Assembly: GCA_028583415.1 (NCBI GenBank)
Contig: CM053266.1
Coordinates: 30,700,271-30,764,270 of the forward strand
Source: Protea cynaroides
Taxonomy: Eukaryota > Streptophyta > Magnoliopsida > Proteales > Proteaceae
Direction: 5' to 3'
Length of the DNA stretch: 64,000 nt
The notes below the pieces were generated by a model, which searched no databases, was not told the origin of the DNA, and worked only from the letters and a program-made list of their open reading frames with translations. Position numbers and translations under genes: made by a program. Shown here one piece after another: positions 29,483 through 42,056 of this stretch (positions are counted from its first letter, which is position 1; each line of letters begins with the position of its first letter).

Positions 29483-31980
29483 TCCCCTGCCAAATAAGAG
29501 TATCAACAATTTGAGTGAAACTAAGAGGGAAACAACGAATGGCAGCAACTTTTGGAGCTGAACACAGAGAGTGTAAAACTCCAAAAATGAGTTCATGGTC
29601 AATCAAATCTGAGACTAGTTGATATTCTGTAATTGGGGTTTGGGAGATTAAATTTTATGATCTCTAAGATTAGGGATCCATCTGTCCTCCCAGATGTTTA
29701 TCAAAGTACCAGAACCTACCCACCAAATTAGGCCTTTTAATAATGTCTATCGACCCTCCAAGATGCTATGCCATAGCCATGAAGGATTGTGGCCCAAAGA
29801 TGCTTTTAAAAAAAAAGAAGTGTTTGGATAATAGTTTGCCTTCAATAATTTCACCCAAGGAGCTTTTGGAGTAACCCAAACTCGCCAAGCCAATTTTGCC
29901 AGCAATGCTTGATTTTGCAATATAGGATCCCCCAAACCCAAGCCACCTTGATTTAGAAAGACAAAGCCGGGTCCAAGATATCCAGTGTATGCCTCTTCCT
30001 TTGTCACCATTACTCCAATAAAACTGAGAAGCTGCTGAATGAATGGCATGGAGGATATATTTGGGAAGTTTGAAATGGGAAGCAATATAGTTTGACATAG
30101 TTAGCACCACCGATTTTAAAAGTATCTCATTACCAAAGTGTGAAAGTAGGCCAGCCTTCCATGTTTAGAGCATTGATTTGATTTTTTCCACGTGCTCCTG
30201 GAATAAAGAGCTCTTTGAGGCAACAATATGAATAAGAAGTCCCAGATACTTAGTAGGAGTAGCTCCGTATTTGATTTTGAGAACCCGCGAGAACCACCTA
30301 CGGAATTTTAATGGAGTATTAAAGCTAAAAGTAAGACATGATTTATCCAGATTAATTTTTTAACCAGATGCTCAACAATATAAATCTAAACAACTTTTCG
30401 AAGTCAATGTTTTCTGCAAATGAACTAGAGCAAAGAGCAAATTGTCGTCTACAAAAAGAAGATGAGTGATAGGCAAAGCTCGGCCTTTAACACGAATTCC
30501 CTGAAGCACCCCTTGATCAGTTTTTTCATTTAGAATACAAGAAAGAACATGGGCACAGAGGATAAATATAGAAGGAGAAAGCAGGTCCCCCCTGCCTTAT
30601 CCCTCTTGTTGGACAAAATGAATCACGTTCTGCTCCATTAATTATCAATGTATAAGAGACAATTTTGACGAAACTCATAACTAATTGGACCAGTAGGAGC
30701 AAACCCTAACTGTATGAGGACTTTTTCGATTAAAACCCATTCAAGCCTATCATAGGCTTTCTGCATATCCAATTTCAAAGCAAGGAATCGAGATTTAGAT
30801 TTCTTTTACTGCTTGATGTAATGGAAAATATCATAAGCCATGACAATGTTATCTGAAATCCCCCGATCATGGATGAAAGCTGACTGATTTAAAGCAATAA
30901 TGTTGCCCAGAAAATCAGTCAGCCTATGGACCAGGATTTTTGAGATAAGCTTCATTGGAAAATTTCATAGACTTATATCGGTCGAAATTGATCAAGGGAT
31001 TCAGGTTGCGATACTATTGGAATAAAACACAAATACGTTCTATTAAACATTGGAGGGATAACTCCAGAATGAAAAACATCAAGCACAAACCTAATTAGAA
31101 CATTTTTTGTCGCATTTTAAAAGTGCTGGAAGAAATGTGGGGGAAAACCATCAGGCTCCCGGGGTTTCAATGAAGCAAAGCTAAAAACAGTCCTGTGAAT
31201 TTCTTCCTCGGTGGGTATAGCACACAATTGACTGTTCATGTCTTGAGTGACCACGGGGAGGACCGATTGTAACGATTGAATAATATCAGACTGAGCAACA
31301 CCCCCAGAAGTAAAAGCCACAGAAAAGTGAGTCAGAAAAGCAGAATAGAGATCAGATTCCGAAGTAGACCACTCACCTTGGCCTATCCTCCAACTGGTGG
31401 ACATGATTTTGATGCCGTCTATGAATTGTAGTGGCATGTAAGAAAGCTGTATTAGCATCACCATAACGAAGCCAATCGACCCTAAACTTTTGGTGCCAAA
31501 ATAATTCTTCCCAAAGGAATTTCTCTTCCAGTTTTGATATGATTTCTGCTTCTTTTTCTTGGGATCCCTCACCAGGATTACTCTGGAGCACCAACAGTTG
31601 CGATTTGAGTTTGTCAATATTGGTTTGCAACTTCCCGAAAACTGTTCGATTCCAGTGTTGGAACCCCTCCTGACTGTCATCAAGTTTCTGCGTTAAGTGA
31701 TGAAGCTGCCGATCCATAGTAATTAGGGACCAGTATTGAACCATATATAGAGAGAGGTATTTGTTCATATTGCTTGGTTGTTCCACATTGTAAAATCAAA
31801 GCATGGAAAAGCTTATGAAAAAAAAAATAATTAATAGGGTCAGCATGAAAATGGGTAAGGGAACTAAATTGATTTTGGGTTTGTAACTGGAACCAAGCTC
31901 GCCTAATTTTTGCTTGGCCCATCGCAAATTGGGCCATGTTAGGGTCCAATCAAGACTTAATGGGCTTAGTTGTAGATGGG
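29483..31980 (-). mobile_element. LINE (non-LTR), 5' part: linker and reverse transcriptase relic, 5'-truncated
   Basis: Minus strand. Recognisable in order: linker upstream of RT (FHADPINYFFFHKLFHAL near 31800, WHQKFRVDWLRYGDANTAF near 31480, FASLKPREPDGFPPHFF near 31150), RT core phrases (LKLDMQKAYDRLEWVL near 30760, IHDRGISDNIVMAYDIF near 30860) and the RT tail (QGGLGLGDPILQNQALLAKL near 29920). Frameshifts and stops throughout. The endonuclease domain is missing; the element stops near 31980 with no duplication identified. Confidence 0.82.
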
Positions 31981-32057
31981 TTTTAGGTTACTCCCGGAAG
32001 CGTTCACTCAAAAGGCTCTTCGTATATATCTTGAGATAGACCAGGCCTTTACAAAAT

Positions 32058-32081
32058 AATAATAATAATAATAATAATAGA
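32058..32081. repeat. (AAT)n microsatellite
   Basis: About eight perfect units. The surrounding 31981-32460 has no other recognisable feature. Confidence 0.85.
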
Positions 32082-32468
32082 GTTGTTATTCATGTAACAA
32101 AGATTTGTTACGTTTGAAAAAAGAACAAAATGGTGAAAAGACCATAATACAATGAGCAAAGGAAGGTGCAAGGATCAACTTAGTGGGCAAAATAGATATT
32201 CCATTTTCATTTACTATAATCTCACTATTATACTATAAATTGACTTTTAAAATGATATTCAAGTCTTTTCATAAGATACCATTTCTTTTACTAATTTCAT
32301 TATTATTCTCTACACCATGATTTGCTTACTATGTTAATTGTTACTTAGTAGATTTGTTATGTAAATATTAAGAAGTAGATTTCCTAAGCAAATATTAAGA
32401 TGGGGGGTTGTGATATGTATGGGAAGTAAAAGATTCATTTTTTTGCACCATCCTTATTGTGAATGGGC

Positions 32469-32940
32469 ATGGTTCAAGGTATTGGTATTGGTATTGGATC
32501 GATTGGGTCGGTCAATTCATATCGGTTTGGGACTTGGTCAATTCTTGATTCGATCATCGATCACAGTTGTTTTAATACTATTTTAATGAGGATCAGATAC
32601 GTGTCAATTTCTCATTGGATCTGTACATCGAACCAATCCAGATTGAATAAGTTTTGGACGTGACTGATACCGTGTCCGATACCTGGATTTAGAACCATGG
32701 TTCAATGTATCGATGTCAAATTGGTTGGATAAGATCCAATTCATATCGTTTTGGGACCTGGTCGATCCCTAATTCGATCTTTGATCCCAGCCTGTGTTAG
32801 TTCTATTTTAATGAGGATTGGACACATGTCAATTTCTCATTGGATCTATATGCCGAATCGATCTGGATTGAATTAGTTTTGGATATGGCCAATACCATGT
32901 CCGTTACCTAGATTTAGAACCATGGTTCAATGTATAGGTA
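32469..32940. repeat. Tandem dimer of a roughly 230-bp unit
   Basis: Two diverged head-to-tail copies (about 32469-32706 and 32707-32940). Shared landmarks in the same order: TCGGTTTGGGAC/TCGTTTTGGGAC, GTCAATTTCTCATTGGATCT, GGATTGAAT.AGTTTTGGA, and GATTTAGAACCATGGTTCAA. No coding potential. Confidence 0.8.
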
Positions 32941-33152
32941 TTGGATAGGGATGAGTGCAATTACGATTTAACCCTATCTTAAGATAATTTATTTATGGTA
33001 TTAGTTTCTTATACACTTTTACATGAATTCCTACAATGAATATGATTTTACTAAATTATTCTTATAGATTTATTTCCATTCACATCTTTACTAGAAGTTT
33101 TAAGAAGATAATTAGTGTCTTGTTATGTTTGGATAAATAATAGACCGTTGTT

Positions 33153-33159
<7 letters not shown>

Positions 33160-33203
<44 letters not shown>
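33160..33203. repeat. (AAT)n microsatellite
   Basis: About 14 units, followed by tagaccagg. 32941-33159 holds nothing else recognisable. Confidence 0.85.
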
Positions 33204-33357
33204 GACCAGGTTTACCGTTTATTGATCCATAATGTCTCAGCTTAGCATGGTAAACTAAAATTTGTAAGCATTGTGGGTAGAATATGATATTTAAATTAAG
33301 AAATATTTTGGCTCCTTGGATGTAAAATGTTGTAACAAAAACAAAATTGGTAGTTTA

Positions 33358-34015
33358 GGTCCCATTTGATAACATTCCAGCTCCCACGGGGCTACTTCTG
33401 GTTCGGAGTCGTTTTCTACTTCTTCTCCAGAGTCAGGATTTTTGGAATAGAATGTTGTTTGATAACGCTGCTCCAAAATCAAAAGAATATGCTTCCAAAA
33501 TACTGTTTGGTGGTGGTGGTGTTGGTGGCGGTGGGGGGGGGGGGGTGGTGGTGGTGACATTAGTGGTAGGTGGTGGGTGGTGGTAGTGGCGGCGATGGTG
33601 GTAGGTGGTGGGTGGTGGTGGCGGCATCGGTGGTAAGTGGTGGTGGGTGGTGGTGGTGGCGGTGACGATGGTGGTGGTGGTGGTGGTGGCTGCGGTGGCT
33701 GTGGGTGGTGAATGGTGGGTGGCAGTGGGGATGGTGGCTGTGGAGGGGTGGTGGGTGGCGGTGGGGATGGTGGCTGTGGAGGGGTGGTGGTGATTATGGC
33801 AGTGCTAGTGGTGGTGATGGCAGTTAGTAGTGGTAATAGCTCCGAAGCAAGAGAAGTAAGTTTTTTTAGCTCCAGTGTTTTAGCTCCCAAAGACATTTTT
33901 GGAGCGATTCATTCCATGGGAGTCAAAACTTGAACCGTGTTTATCAATCGCCATTCTATTCTAGATTAACTCCGGAACTAAGAAGTAAGGAGCTGGAGTG
34001 TTATCAAACGGGGCC
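33358..34015. mobile_element. TIR element with an expanded GGT-rich minisatellite core
   Basis: Left end GGTCCCATTTGATAACATTC, right end the complement of GGCCCCGTTTGATAACACTC; inverted similarity continues through CAGCTCC. The middle (33507-33830) is almost only GGT, GGC and GTG triplet-like repeats. Long frames through it (poly-Pro/His on minus, poly-Gly/Val on plus) are repeat artefacts. The flanks share TTTAG; superfamily uncertain. Confidence 0.72.
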
Positions 34016-34036
34016 TTTAGTGTCAATTGTTTGTGA

Positions 34037-34533
34037 TAAGGGTGTCAACGGGTCGGTTCGGGCTTGTTCCGGTTCAGGCAAAGTTGGTGTCGGGTTCTAT
34101 AGGGTCAGTCTGATACATGTCCGATAAGCAGTTCGGGCTACATGGGCTGAACTGTGAATGACAACAACCGAGCTGGCCTGGTTTCGCTTTCTTATTAGGC
34201 TTGGCTTATCGGGCTGGTATCGGTCTGGTTCCGTCCGGGTCCATTTGAAAGCCCGGTAGGAAACTCATTAAGGCTGAAGCAATGAAGCTAAGGTTTAATA
34301 TTCGATATATAAATCGGTCTGGTTTAGGCCATTATCGGGTTCAAGCTCATTTGTCTAATTTTTTTTACTCTTACTAGGCTAGGCAGGTTAGCCCGGACTA
34401 GACCATGACCGATAGAATATGCCATACATAAACCTGAAACATGACCAATAACATTTCGATCTGGTTCAGTCTCGGGCTAAATTGGTGTGGCTCTATCAAG
34501 TTAATCGTTTTGGACCCAACTTTGACACCCTTA
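34037..34533. mobile_element. hAT-like MITE
   Basis: 497 bp with TIRs TAAGGGTGTCAA and TTGACACCCTTA. Flanks GTTTGTGA (34029-34036) and GTTTCTGA (34534-34541) look like an 8-bp duplication with one change, the hAT signature. The interior is richer in G+C (cgggtcggttcgggc). Confidence 0.75.
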
Positions 34534-35177
34534 GTTTCTGATAGTTTTGGAAGCCACAACAAAATCTGACTCATCCATTTTCATAGTTTTCATATTTAAA
34601 CCATTAATTTCTACTTATACTTGGGATAGTACTACACAATAATGACTAGAGGAGAGGTATACACATGTACACATACACAAAAAAAGGCATGCTAATAAAT
34701 GGGAAGTATATTTGATTGAATTAGACTTTAAAATTTACTTGTTCTCAATCTAGATCATATCCTCTCTATCCAACTGTCAGAATGAACACATCATTTATCC
34801 ATGTGACAAAATAGATATCTTCTAAAATTTGGAAAAGAAATACTAATAAACCCTTGCGATAATAATATTTTGCCAAAAGTAAGCAATCAACTCAAGACAT
34901 AATAATATTCAACTTTGCACCAAGAAAAAAAAGACATAATATTCAACTAGTAGACATCCCCGGCTGTGGATTTAATTTGTAACTCAAATTAGGGGTTCTT
35001 CTCTGTTTTGTTAATATGATTCATTCCCTTTTTAAATAAATATTTTGCCAAAATTAAAATAATTAGTTTTTAATCATAACCAACGCATATTTTGTAAGTA
35101 TTTAATTTAATAACACATAGATATACATAGGAAGACATTTAATGGAATTTGAGTCTAAAATTTGATACATAACATTC

Positions 35178-35760
35178 CTTTTTTTTTTTTTTGGGTAATA
35201 AGAAAATCTATTGATCATTTACTCGGGAATAGGCCAAGACATCATTTACAACAACTTCATGAAGCCAAGGAGTGGAAGAGGGTCATTCAACCAACCCCGA
35301 AATGGTTGAGGCATTCCTGGCAAGGGTATGAGTAGCAGTATTAACTCTCCTTGGAATTAAAAAAAAAAAAAAACATGAATTAAAGATACCCACCAATAAG
35401 ATTATATCATGAACAATAGGCTGGAGGGAAAACTCATAATTGGACTTCTGTGAAGTCAAAATCTCAACCACCTCCTTACAATCACTTTCAATCTGAATAT
35501 CGACTAGACCATATTCCAGTGCCGACTGGATTGCCATTCTAATGGTGAGCTCTTCGCCAACCTTCACTGAATCAAATTGCAGAGGGGAGGAAAAAGTTTT
35601 TAAAACTTGGCCTTTGTGGTCCAGGAACAGAAATCATATTCCACTGAAATCTGACGAAAGACTGGCGTTAGTGTTGATTTTTATAGAGCCTCTTGGAGGA
35701 GGACACCAGAGCACTAAAGGAGACGTAGCTGATAGACTGGAAGAATGATCAAGTTTCCCA
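35178..35760 (-). mobile_element. LINE 3' fragment with RNase H relic
   Basis: Minus strand: PPRGSIKINTNASL, then VGEELTIRMAIQSALEYGL, IQIESDCKEVVEIL and a tail with NTATHTLARNA, i.e. the RNase H module common at the 3' end of plant L1 elements. Poly-T at 35179-35192 is its poly-A tail. 5'-truncated and containing a second A/T run at 35361-35375. The stretch 34542-35177 to its left shows nothing recognisable. Confidence 0.75.
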
Positions 35761-36064
35761 TTGACATTCTATCCAATTTTTAGAACAGTAAAATCATTCT
35801 GCCACGTGGTTCAAAATGATGTATTATAAATTTTTTGCTTTTGACTAGATTATTTAAAATGCAAATATTTTGTGTTCGCTCATTTCCTTTTAATATTTTA
35901 CAATTCGGCTCTTTTTTTTTTTTTTGGCAAAACAATTCGGCTCAGTTTCCTTTCATTTAAAATGGTTGGAAAATAAAAATTTTCCATAAATCTGATTTTT
36001 CCACTATTTCTTTGTTTAGAAAATGCAATAAAATGCATTGAAAAATAGGAAAATTTTAAATGTA

Positions 36065-36248
36065 GGCTCTGTTTGTTTTAATATAAAATTTTATATGTTA
36101 AAAAATTTTCTAATGTTTTTTAAAGAGGTAAAAGAAAGAGAAACTTCTTTTTCCCTCCTCATTAGAGATCACTATATTTTATTTCTTGAAAACAAGTATT
36201 GAAAAAGTTTTTAACAAATAAAATTTTACTCCAAAACAAGCAAACAAA
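36065..36248. mobile_element. Short palindromic MITE, family A copy 1
   Basis: Left GCTCTGTTTGTTTTAATATA, AAATTTTATATGTTAAAAA; right is an inverted version (TTTTTAACAAATAAAATTTT, CAAACAAA). A relative is at 59836-60034. Confidence 0.7.
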
Positions 36249-37674
36249 ATTGTAGAAAAATTTTAATATAAAATATCATTTGCATGAAAAATCTTACGAC
36301 AAAACAAACATGCCTACTTCTTATTATTTAGCAACCCACGAGACGGCCATCAATCAATGGAAACAAATGAGTTCCAACATCTTTGATGGTTTGTTGGGCC
36401 TTACCTAATAATGGTGCATATTAATAATAGGCACTCCTATAAGCAAGATGAAATTTACGCATCAATATCATTTCTTGCTATTAAATGTCAATTGGAAAAA
36501 AAATTTCCTGCAAACCGGGTAGTAAGAATTTTCCTACTGCTTGGTTTTATATGGACCCATACCATATGGAATCTGTTCCTTCGAATTCACAATTACCCTA
36601 TTAGTTTATAGTATTTTCTAAAATACTTTTTTTCATTGGAGCTTGTTTCCATATGGATGCACAAGAAACTAGACAGCAAGAAAATTCATATCATTCAATT
36701 TGCAAGAAAATTTTGTCTGTGCCAACTAGCTAAATAAAGAAGTAAACTTACCATTTGCGTCGTGGGTTTAAGAATATCGGTACCAACAAGAGCACGATTG
36801 CACCATTACCCATACTAGCAAATATTAATTATCAATAAAGCCATGTTTGTTTCGTATAATTTTTTTTTGTGCAAATAATATCTTATATGAAAAATTTTCT
36901 TTTATATAATTTTTTCTTCATTTTCAATGTATTTCTTTACATTTTACCGTTTGAAAATCTTATTTTATAGTAATTTTATTCCCCATCATTTGACATGAAA
37001 ACGAAGGAACCCGAAGGGAAAAAATTCCCCCAATAATGTGTGGGGGATATTTCCTCACGTCGTCTCATTTGACATGAAAACAAGCACAGAAGGTGTTAGG
37101 CCACATAATTCCCAGCTATAGTGGTCCTATTTCTGCTTACTATTAAAAATGGAGAAGGGATAGTAAATGGTATGGAGTCAAATTAAGGTGGTATGGAGTC
37201 AAATTAAGGAACACTTCACCTGCAATGATTTCCATATTGGTGAGACATTTTAAAAGATAAGACATCCAACCCCCAGCTTTTTTATAATTTTTGATATGGT
37301 AATTCCCAGTATGGTAATTCCCAGCTAGTTGATCTGAAGTCGTTGGAGAGTCCAATCAGTAATGTCAATACCATTGACTTTAAAAGAGTAATTGTGCATA
37401 AAAAATAGGGAGAGACTTCAAAAGAGTAAATAAAGATGGTGACATTTAGGTAGGCCTTAAATCATCATGCCTAGGCGGCCAAAAAGAAAAAAAAAGAAAA
37501 AAAGAAAAAAACCACATGGAGTGTAAAAACCATGTTTCCAAAAATAAATAGATAAATACATATCCATGTATTCATGAAGGTATAAGCACCCTCTCTTCTT
37601 TGGTTTAAAAGAAATTATAAATAATTTGTAAAGAATTAATTTATATTTTGGTATTAATTTATACTTTCTTTGGT
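36249..37674. other. Intergenic AT-rich stretch with small tandem duplications
   Basis: No gene seen. Small direct duplications: ggtatggagtcaaattaag twice near 37170-37208, and tatggtaattcccag twice near 37296-37325. A partial family A MITE may start near 36842 (catgtttgtttcgtataa). Confidence 0.4.
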
Positions 37675-37923
37675 ATGTATATTGTAACATATATAGTTGT
37701 TTGGTGTGATTTATGTTATTTATTTATATTTAAATTAATATATCTAAAATTTACAAATAGGTCAGATTGTGGATTGTGTTATTATTATTTTGATAATCTA
37801 TTATTATTTCTTTATTTCTAGTGAATCAAACGGTTATTATTTATTATTCATAATTTATTCTAATAAATGATTTATCATAAATAACTCATAAACATAAATA
37901 TAAATTATATCAAAGAGAATCCA
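37675..37923 (-). mobile_element. MITE family B, copy 1 (inverted relative to the others)
   Basis: Minus strand reads GGATTCTCTTTGATATAATT then TATATTTATGTTTATGA, matching the copies at 58321-58593 and 60571-60871. The opposite end reads TTTCTTTGGTATGTATA. Confidence 0.7.
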
Positions 37924-39164
37924 AACTAGATTATTTTTTAGATATCTAATTGTCAATCCTCCGCTCATTGGGCATACCTCTTCTGTGCGTCTTTCTCATG
38001 GTGGGAACAGAACAACAGAGAAAGACCCAGTCGACCTACCTAGGGCTTGAGGACAAAAAGCCGAGTAGCAGGATTGGTCCGCATGGAGAGGAAAAAAAAA
38101 GATTCTTAAAATATTTTTTGGAGATATCTATTTTCCTGGAGAAACGGATAAGATATCTCGACAGTGTGGTATCTTGATACCCCAAGGAGGGGGAAAAAAG
38201 TTTCTAAGGAATTAAAAAAATATTGCCACATCACCAATCCACGAGGCACAACTAGATGTGTTACCTATCACTCTATAGATGAGACCACCAATAAAATCTT
38301 TTCCTTTTAACTCTATTTATACCTAAGAAAATTATTATTATCATAAGGGTTTATTATTTCCCCATACATCAAAAGACATCTATCTATTCCTGCACTTGGA
38401 CAGATGATGTCTCCATTCCTACGGTTAGTTAAAGAGGACAAAGTCAAGATTATCCATTTGTCAAATTTCAGAATTTAATTCAATTTAATACTCCTCCTTT
38501 GTATTGGCATGCATTAATAATTACCCACTTATATATATAAAAAACAAAATATTTCTTGATCCAATTGATCTCTTGTGCACCATTGGAAAAAAAAAAAAAA
38601 AAAAAACATTAGAAATCTTGAAAGGGAAACAATTTTCCGTCTTGATGTGATTGGATATTCATTGAACCCCAATAGTACTAGGACGTGTATTTATGATCTC
38701 ATTTATAAAGCCTAACAAAACGAATTATAATTTTGGCTAGGCAGAAAACCAACTTCTCAACCATTAGTGTATTAGGTAGGACATGTGTATTTATGACCAT
38801 TACCTTATTGTTAGTGCATAAGTCCATGGGTTTTCTTTGTTTTCCTATAAAAAAGTGAAAAAGGAAAATTTTTTTCTGTGAACATAATCTTCCATTATTT
38901 GTTTTAATGTAAAATAAAAAGAGAGGCATTCAAAAGTATATATTTTCTCATTCCATGACATCTAGCTATAATTCAAAAGTCAACTGCAAAAAATAAAATA
39001 AAAAAATAAAAATAAAGCCGATAATCAAAATTTAAATAAAAGTTGTAAGAAATTAAGTTTTTTAATAAAATTAAAATCTAAAAAAAAAAGAAAAAAAAAA
39101 TAAATTAAGAATTAAATGAAAATAAAATAAGATAATTAAAAAGTGTTGACAAAAAGTTGGCAAT
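37924..39164. other. Intergenic AT-rich stretch
   Basis: No gene, element boundary or RNA could be supported. Contains an A run at 38587-38606 and several poly-A/T tracts. Confidence 0.4.
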
Positions 39165-39171
39165 AAATTCT

Positions 39172-40340
39172 AGAAAAAATTTCATTTACACTCATCAAGG
39201 ATTGCCAACATCATTTACACCCACAAAATTGCAAAAATATCACATAGGTCTACTTAACTGACGGAAATCACTAAAATTATTGAAATACGGTTTTACCCCT
39301 CATATTATAAATTGAAAAATTAAAAAATTAAGTAGAATGACTAGTTTGACCTTGTATTGAAACTTACATTTACTATCTCTCTTTCCTTTTCACTTAACTG
39401 TGGGGATGATCGGAGTTGTGAAAAAGATCAGAGTCCACGACATTGCCGCTGCAACTCTCCCCTCCGCGGTCCACGGCATTGCCACTGCAACTCTCCCATC
39501 TCAAATCCTTTCTGATCAAGGAAGGAACTTCAACCGAGAGATCTGAGACGTCGTTCCAGATCCCGTGATGGTGATTTAGAATTTTGAATATCCAGTATTA
39601 AGCCTATGAAACAGATCTGAAATTTGATCTAGCGTCAGGGCAAGTTGCAACAAAAAAGAAAACAAGAAGTTCGGTTTGAGTTTTAAGAATTTTTTGAATC
39701 GATCAAACCAAATTGAAAAGCTTTCTTTCTAAGAGGAGCAGCTCCACCATCTGAAACTTACCTTTTCCAAGAGGAGCAACTGCAATGAATCCAGCACGGC
39801 GGCCATCGGCGAGGTCTGCAACTCCTCTTCTCTCTTAGCGTTGTACACTTTACCGCCATGGGTGCAGCCAAGCTCATCATCTGGTTTGGGTTTTGAGGAA
39901 TAGACGGAGAAAAGCTAGAAGAAAGTGACTGGGAGGAGAGAGAAGAAGAAAAACAGGAAAAAAGAAGAAATAAAAATAACCACATAAGGGGCCATAGAAG
40001 AAGAAGAGTAGGAGGAAGAAAAGAAGGGGAAAATGAACCAAGAAGAAAGAAAAAAAAAAAAAAACAGAAGAGGAAGAAATTGAAGAGGGAAAAAAATTCT
40101 GATATAAAATGAGACCAAAGAGAAGAAAAGATAAAATCGTCTTTTAACTTTCCTTAAAGGGTAGTATTGTCCATCAACGGTTCTATTTCAGCTGGCATCA
40201 ACAATTAACGGGAATCAACTGACGGAGTGAACTTCTTTGATTACCACAACCAAAGTTTTGGGGTATAGATAAAGTTTTTACATTTTTGTGGGTGTAGATG
40301 ATGTTAACGATTTTTATGGGGTGTAGATGAAATTTTTTCT
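39172..40340. mobile_element. Long-TIR non-autonomous DNA element, copy 2
   Basis: 1,169 bp. Left end AGAAAAAATTTCATTTACAC, right end the complement of AGAAAAAATTTCATCTACAC; inverted similarity extends about 80 bp and each TIR holds the sub-repeat CATCTACACCCA/CATTTACACCCA. Flanked by AAATTCT (39165-39171 and 40341-40347), 7-8 bp. The termini match copy 1 at 2973-4789, but the interior differs. Inside, a partial duplication (ctgcaactctcccctccgcg, ctgcaactctcccatc) at about 39450-39500 and a long A/G-rich tract near 39890-40130 are seen. No transposase. Confidence 0.82.
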
Positions 40341-40347
40341 AAATTCT

Positions 40348-41912
40348 AATACACTAATACCGAAACTGGTTCCATACTATTTATACTAATACCAGTGTAA
40401 CATTTTCTATCTAGTACGGTAATGGTTCAAGTTTTGGAACCGTTTTCCTACTCGGTACAACACTTATCGTACTAGAATATATCGATGATACAAATTGTTT
40501 CTATACCATTTCTATATCGCTGTTTATATCGATTTATATATCGTTTACTGACTAAAAATTAATATTTTCAAGATGACAATTGACAAGTGCCGTTCAAGTG
40601 TACATTCCTTATATTTTTTTTTTCTAATATATGGTATCAAAAACAAAAAAGAAAATATGAAGATGACAAATGGTCAACATGGTATTGAATTAGAACGATA
40701 TTTTATACTGAATTAGAAACCAAAACTTGTACCAAATCCAAAAACGTTTTTCGTACCATATAAAAACTGTATATGGTCATACTGGCTAAAAACCGTTTGA
40801 ATTGATATGATAATGATCGTAGTTCTATAAGTACAATGTAGTAATGGTAAGAACTTTTTATTCTTGTACCATATCAAAACTATACCACATTACTAATACT
40901 GTACCAATTGACACCCTTTAACAATAATCAAGTAATCGTTTCCATAGTGGTTCCATGCTTTTTCAAAACTTTATTTCTCTACCAATAATATAACCCTTTA
41001 TCTCATTAGGTGGCCAAATTCATTTATGAGGTTGAAATTCAAAAATATAAGGGAAATTGTTCACAAAATAAGTGCCCCTCTTCTAATCTGAATTGTGATA
41101 GCTTACACCATAGATCTTTATAGGTACACATTCCTAGCAATTTAAAATTACTTTCATACATCCCATAGTTTTTATTTTTAAATGTGTCAGACACATACAT
41201 ATTCCAAACATAAGCTATTGTAACAAACACCCCCACCTAAAACAATTAAGTAAAATACAAATAAAGGGGAGGTCTGTTTGGAAAGGAATTAACTTTAAGC
41301 GACATTTAAATATTTACCACATGGCAGTTCAGGTAAGAATCGTAACATGAATAAAGTTTCAAACCAATCAGAATTTTTCAGATGACCAAATCAGTTTTGA
41401 AAATCCTGAACTATAAAAGAATATACAGTAACAGTTAATAAATGAGCATAAAAAATATTGATATACCGGATGAATCCACACCATTCGAGCGACCTACATA
41501 GATATCCAATGGTGAGCGACCTACATAGATATCCAATGGTCAAAATTGTCATATTATGACTAGCAATAAACATGGAAGAAAACATTGATTTTGATCAAGT
41601 TATCCAGTGGACATGATCACATGAAAGCTTCTTTTTGAAGTCTCCGGCAACCAAAATTAGTTCCTGGCAATGTTTTCTTTTCTTCCCTGAAAAATGTAAA
41701 ATGAAAGCAACCAAAAAAATTGCTATCAATTAGTGGTGTAATAACAAAATATAAACAGACGGTTTAACTAGAGGGGACCCTCTAAGCTGTGTGACATTAT
41801 AACTTGTGTACTCCACTTTTCTGCTTCACCAAGCAACCCCTTCTTTCTCTCTCTAGATCTCTAGAACTCTAGATCTCTGCATCCATATTCAATTTGATAA
41901 TTAGAGTGTTCC
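40348..41912. other. Intergenic and upstream region of the FLA gene
   Basis: No gene seen. A 27-bp tandem duplication (gagcgacctacatagatatc, caatggt) lies at 41487-41540. A CT-rich leader (41828-41880) precedes the FLA frame and is its probable 5' UTR; no TATA box was chosen. Confidence 0.45.
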
Positions 41913-42056
41913 ATGGCCAGCTCAACTTGGATTACACCTATCACCTACCACCTCCATAAAACCAACCTTCTCCTCCCTCTCAAACCCAACAACACTTTTG
42001 TCTTTCTTCTGTTGCTTGCCAAGGGAGGCCACAATCAGCAAACAAAGCCTAACAAA

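Noticed and set aside
33291..33896. 201-codon Pro/His-rich minus frame and Gly/Val-rich plus frames
   Set aside because: They are translations of a GGT-type minisatellite inside a TIR element; no domain, no start context.
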